From the NCBI GenBank assembly GCA_033809415.1, contig JAPXLT010000089.1, forward strand, positions 1-16,118: a DNA stretch of 16,118 nucleotides, given 5' to 3'. Within the stretch, counting starts at the first letter, position 1, and each line of letters starts with the position of its first letter. Of the stretch, positions 12,905 through 16,118 are shown in pieces. Source of the stretch: JAQVUB01 sp033809415 (GTDB taxonomy: Bacteria; Verrucomicrobiota; Lentisphaeria; Oligosphaerales; Oligosphaeraceae). Below the pieces are notes generated by a model, which was not told the origin of the DNA, did no database searches, and was given only the letters and a program-made list of their open reading frames with translations. A program made the translations under genes and the position numbers.

Positions 12905-14644
12905 ATGAACTTATCTTGGAAGCATCCGGTCATTTCCGGCGCGATTCACTATTTCCGCATTCATCCCGGTGAATGGAGCGCACGACTCGATCAGGCGGTC
13001 AAATTCGGCCTCAACACCATTGAAACCTACGTCCCGTGGAACCTCCATGAACCCCGGCACGGCAAATTCAACTTTGTCGGGATCGCCGACTTGGAACACT
13101 TTATCCGAGAGGTTGCGGAACACGACCTTGACCTCATTCTGCGTCCGGGCCCTTACATTTGCGCAGAGTGGGAAAACGGTGGCTTCCCCGCATGGCTTAC
13201 CGGACGCAAAGACGTTGAGATCCGCTGTATGAATCAGCCCTACTTGGACGAAGTCGAACATTGGTTTGCGGAACTTCTCCCGCGTGTGGTGCCGTTTCAA
13301 AAAACAAGCGGCGGCCCGATTTGTGCCATGCAAGTCGAAAACGAATATGGAAGCTATGCCGGTGACCACGAATACATGTATGCCGTCCGCGATTTATTGG
13401 TGAAATATGGCGTAACGGTTCCGCTTTTTACCAGTGATGGACCTGATAACGTCATGCTCCATGGCGGCACGATTATTGGCACTCCACAAACCGTAAACTT
13501 CGGAAGTGATCCGGAGCTGGCATTTGCCGTTGCCCGCAAAATCCGTCCAAATGACCCCGATTTCTGCATGGAATTTTGGTGCGGCTGGTTCGACCATTGG
13601 GGCGAAGCAGGGCACCACGTCCGCTCGGCAGAAAATACCGCTGATACCTTTCGCCAGATGCTCGAGATGGGCGCAAACGTCAATTTTTATATGTTTTCTG
13701 GCGGCACCAACTTCGGCTTTACTGCCGGTGCCAACGGTCATTACAAAAAGAATTATGCGCCGACTGTCACCAGTTACGACTACGATGCTCCAATCTCCGA
13801 AGCGGGCGACCCTACCGATAAATTTGAGGCCTGTCAAGCTGTGATCCGCGAACTTTTCCCCCGGGCGGGCATGGGGAAGGCGATAATGACTCAAAAGATC
13901 GCACCCGGCAAGGTAAAGTTCAGCGCAAGCGCCGATCTCCTTACGAATTTGGAGAAACTCGCGGTCAAATCCGGACAAGCGCTGGTGCCGCCCACCATGG
14001 ACGATCTCGGCGAAACATTTGGCTTCATCCACTACCACACACACATCGATGGTCCGTTCCCGGCAGGAATGGATCTTTCGCTCTTTGAAGTCAACGACTT
14101 TGCGCAGGTGTGGTTAGACGGCAAATACCTCGGCAGTCGCTTCCGCGATCTCGGCGAAAATCCGTTCAAACTTCCCGAAGTCGGCGAAAATGGTGCCGAA
14201 CTCGACGTTCTGGTCGAGAATACTGGACGTATCAACTACGGAGCTTGGACCGGACGCGACAAAAAAGGCATTGTCAACTGCGTGGCGTTACGCTTTCAGC
14301 GTCTCCTGCATTGGAGTTATAACTCGCTCGATCTTGCTCATCCGGAAATTGCTGATTACGGAGATTTTGCGCAAAGCACAGGGCGCGTCACGCTTCACAA
14401 GGCGGAATTTATGCTTGACGAAGTCGCTTCCACGTTCCTCAAACGCCCCGGCAAAAAGGGTGCCGTGTGGGTCAACGGATTCCCTTTGGGACGCTATTGG
14501 GAAATCGGACCGCAACAGACGCTCTATGTTCCCGGTGCGGCACTTCGCAGGGGGCGCAACACCATTATCGTCCTTGAGCAGGAGGAGCTTGGGGATGACG
14601 GCATTGAGTTTTCAGATCATGCCGACCTTGGTCCGGAACTGTAA
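12905..14644 (+). CDS. GH35 beta-galactosidase
   Basis: This enzyme hydrolyses terminal beta-galactosides by a retaining mechanism. The 579-residue protein opens directly with the TIM barrel (ISGAIHYFRIHPGEW, ETYVPWNLHEP). The family signature GGPICAMQVENEYGSY supplies the acid/base Glu147, and FCMEFWCGWFDHWG the nucleophile Glu223. The C-terminal jelly-roll domains carry the family's LDVLVENTGRINYG (433-446) and VWVNGFPLGRYWEIGPQ (521-537). Length and layout match compact bacterial GH35 enzymes. With no signal peptide it should be cytoplasmic. The ribosome-binding site is weak (GAAAGA). It is the last gene of the operon, 15 bases after the alpha/alpha-barrel gene and followed by a terminator. 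Activity on beta-1,3- or beta-1,4-galactosides cannot be distinguished by sequence here. Confidence 0.95.
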   Translation: MNLSWKHPVISGAIHYFRIHPGEWSARLDQAVKFGLNTIETYVPWNLHEPRHGKFNFVGIADLEHFIREVAEHDLDLILRPGPYICAEWENGGFPAWLTGRKDVEIRCMNQPYLDEVEHWFAELLPRVVPFQKTSGGPICAMQVENEYGSYAGDHEYMYAVRDLLVKYGVTVPLFTSDGPDNVMLHGGTIIGTPQTVNFGSDPELAFAVARKIRPNDPDFCMEFWCGWFDHWGEAGHHVRSAENTADTFRQMLEMGANVNFYMFSGGTNFGFTAGANGHYKKNYAPTVTSYDYDAPISEAGDPTDKFEACQAVIRELFPRAGMGKAIMTQKIAPGKVKFSASADLLTNLEKLAVKSGQALVPPTMDDLGETFGFIHYHTHIDGPFPAGMDLSLFEVNDFAQVWLDGKYLGSRFRDLGENPFKLPEVGENGAELDVLVENTGRINYGAWTGRDKKGIVNCVALRFQRLLHWSYNSLDLAHPEIADYGDFAQSTGRVTLHKAEFMLDEVASTFLKRPGKKGAVWVNGFPLGRYWEIGPQQTLYVPGAALRRGRNTIIVLEQEELGDDGIEFSDHADLGPEL

Positions 14645-14661
14645 AGAGCAAATTTTTGTTG

Positions 14662-14698
14662 GCTCGCCAGTTTGCTTTGACTGCTGGCGAGCTTTTTT
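14662..14698 (+). terminator. Rho-independent terminator of the glycan operon
   Basis: GCTCGCCAG (14662-14670) and CTGGCGAGC (14684-14692) form a perfect 9-bp stem with a 13-nt loop, followed at once by TTTTTT. It lies 17 bases after the GH35 stop codon and separates the operon from the regulator gene. Confidence 0.92.
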
Positions 14699-14715
14699 CA
14701 AGAAAATTTGTTTTT

Positions 14716-14745
14716 TTGAAAAGTATATCTATATTGAAATAAAGT
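14716..14745 (+). promoter_or_regulatory. Possible promoter of the regulator gene
   Basis: TTGAAA (14716-14721) and TAAAGT (14740-14745) are separated by 18 bases and lie about 30 bases before the ATG at 14777. The region is very AT-rich, so chance matches are likely. A separate promoter is needed because a strong terminator lies upstream. Confidence 0.35.
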
Positions 14746-14776
14746 TTATAGAAACACCTAAAAATATGGTTTTGCT

Positions 14777-15838
14777 ATGAAGAAGTACGAACGCGCTGCT
14801 CAATACATCCTCGAAAAAGTGAGTCCATCGCTGGCGATCGGTGATAAACTTCCTCCAGAGGCTAAACTTGCCGCTGATGCGGGAGTCAGTCTGATGACCC
14901 TGCGCCGTGCCATTGAAGAACTGCGCTTGCAGGGAATATTATCCCGGGTGCCTGGGCACCGGGCGGTTCTGCGTTCGCGCGGCGATTGCGAACTGCTGCA
15001 AAAAGCTAGAAAAATTTTAATTGTACGCCTCAGCATGGACTTTTATTATGCCGAGCTTCTGCTTGCCATTCAACGTGAAATGATTGAATCAGGAAACTTT
15101 GAAATGATCGTGCTGGAACCTAGGGAAAAGCCGGGCGTGCCAATCGAAAACACGCTGTGCGACATGATTCCATCTGCGGTAGTGGAAAATCACGCGGAAG
15201 CGGTACTGCTTCTGCCGGGCAACTGCAATCCCGAACGCATTGAACAGAGACTGCGCAAGCTCGGTGTGCCGCTGATAGGCGTTTTAGGCAACGGTTTGTT
15301 CCGCAATTCCATCAACATCGACTTTGCATCTGGAACCTATCATGGCCTCCGGTATCTGTATGAAAAAGGGCGTGACAACCTTGTCTATATCGGGTTGACC
15401 AGCCGCGAGCGGCACATGGAACGCGGTGTCGGCGTATGGCGTTTCTTTGAGGAGTATTACCCCGGGGAATCTCCGGAAAAACGGATGTTCAACGCTTATG
15501 GTTACTATGACGAAGGCTACCACATTTTCAATGAGGTACTTGATCGAGGACTTTGCCCAAACGGTATATTGGCACACAATGACCTCTGCGCCAGCGGGAT
15601 CATCATGGCAGCGACAGCGCGACATATTGAGATTCCTCGTCAGCTTTCAATCATCGGTTTCGATAATTTAGCCAGTTCGCAAACCATGGTACCGCGTTTG
15701 ACAAGCATGGCGGTTTCGGAACGCGAAATCGCACGTAAAGTATTGGAATCGCTGAACTTCATTTTTCAGCGTGGCGCTGAGATCACTGCAGTCCGAGTCA
15801 TCATGCAGCCGCAGATCTATTGTAGAGATTCAGCATAA
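14777..15838 (+). CDS. GntR-type HTH / LacI-type sensor transcription regulator
   Basis: This 353-residue DNA-binding protein has an N-terminal GntR winged helix (residues about 1-66: GDKLPPEAKLAADAGVSLMT, LRRAIEELRLQGILSRVPG) joined to a periplasmic-binding-protein-like LacI/GalR sensor (about 77-350). The latter shows PSAVVENHAEAVLLLPG, NGILAHNDLCASGII and LSIIGFDNLASSQ, which are typical of ligand-binding lobes. The same fusion is known from AraR of Bacillus subtilis, where arabinose relieves repression. By position it should control the preceding pseudopilin/glycosidase operon in response to a mono- or disaccharide; galactose or a galactoside would suit the GH35 gene, but this is inference. 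The ribosome-binding site is poor. No terminator is evident after the gene, only an imperfect hairpin at 15852-15880 without a T run. Confidence 0.92.
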   Translation: MKKYERAAQYILEKVSPSLAIGDKLPPEAKLAADAGVSLMTLRRAIEELRLQGILSRVPGHRAVLRSRGDCELLQKARKILIVRLSMDFYYAELLLAIQREMIESGNFEMIVLEPREKPGVPIENTLCDMIPSAVVENHAEAVLLLPGNCNPERIEQRLRKLGVPLIGVLGNGLFRNSINIDFASGTYHGLRYLYEKGRDNLVYIGLTSRERHMERGVGVWRFFEEYYPGESPEKRMFNAYGYYDEGYHIFNEVLDRGLCPNGILAHNDLCASGIIMAATARHIEIPRQLSIIGFDNLASSQTMVPRLTSMAVSEREIARKVLESLNFIFQRGAEITAVRVIMQPQIYCRDSA

Positions 15839-15851
15839 AAATAATTTCCCC

Positions 15852-15880
15852 ACTCTATTCCCCAAAAGCGGAATAAGAGT
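15852..15880. other. Imperfect hairpin after the regulator gene
   Basis: ACTCTATTCC (15852-15861) can pair with GGAATAAGAGT (15870-15880) with one bulged A. No T tract follows, so termination is doubtful. The remainder of 15839-16006 is AT-rich with no gene. Confidence 0.4.
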
Positions 15881-16006
15881 ATACTAATGCATATGAAAGC
15901 TGCTGTAACTACATAATTTTCCCCTTCTATCAGGGCACTAACAAAATCATAGGTTGACATTAATTTATCTGCAATTGCCCATTTTTACAACTTGCACAAG
16001 TTTTAT

Positions 16007-16118
16007 CTTGGCGCGGAACATCCGCACGCAACCCTACAAATTTTCGTACTACTATCACCCAGAATCTTGTTTTTTGTGAAAGATTTTCAAAAAACTGATG
16101 CACAAGTTACTGGCTTTG
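16007..16118 (+). repeat. Degenerate inverted 28-bp module joined to palindromic unit copy E (runs off the window)
   Basis: CTTGGCGCGGA...CGCAACCC (16007-16034) is a diverged reverse complement of the 28-bp module, with the ends kept and about six central differences. After TAC it continues into AAATTTTCGTACTACTATC and the rest of the palindromic unit. The variant 3' half (GATTTTCAAAAAACTGATGC) matches copy C. The unit is cut by the window end. Confidence 0.85.

Overview
The window looks like accessory or metabolic chromosome from a Gram-negative, carbohydrate-degrading bacterium of the PVC group. My best guess is Lentisphaerota (Victivallales-like). This rests on three things: a pilin-like protein whose FTLIELLVV signal lacks the usual preceding Gly, a density of glycoside hydrolases with a GntR/LacI hybrid regulator, and intergenic DNA full of short tandem and hairpin repeats. 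The assignment is inference; there is no rRNA or marker gene here.

Layout. Positions 1-2200 hold, on the minus strand, an acetolactate synthase large subunit gene (ilvB). Its leader has the parts of a classical translation-coupled attenuator: a 35-codon ORF with 16 Leu/Val/Ile codons, a perfect 11-bp terminator hairpin followed by a T run, and a 9-nt leader segment exactly complementary to the hairpin's 5' arm and loop. Positions 2200-6171 hold two single plus-strand genes, a GH20 beta-hexosaminidase and a GH43-like five-bladed propeller enzyme, each embedded in modular repeats. Positions 6172-7170 are a gene-free mosaic of the same repeats, mostly inverted. Positions 7175-14698 are one plus-strand operon: promoter, pseudopilin-like protein, large secreted putative glycosidase, cytoplasmic (alpha/alpha)6-barrel protein, GH35 beta-galactosidase, Rho-independent terminator. 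A GntR-HTH/LacI-sensor regulator (14777-15838) follows from its own start, and then a repeat that runs off the end.

How it fits together. The 7335-15838 block reads as a glycan-use locus: an exported pilin-like protein and an exported glycosidase-like protein act outside the cytoplasm, the GH35 enzyme and the alpha/alpha-barrel protein act on imported oligosaccharide, and the AraR-like regulator senses a sugar. No transporter is present in the window. The GH20 and GH43-like genes have no signal peptide and fit the same intracellular saccharide breakdown, but there is no sign that they are co-regulated with the operon.

The two most notable items are the branched-chain amino-acid attenuator in front of ilvB and the intergenic repeat system. 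The latter comprises five copies of an approximately 80-bp palindromic unit, three identical copies of a 28-bp module, two copies of a hairpin module, and tandem arrays with unit lengths of 7, 9 and 11 bp in a largely recurring order.
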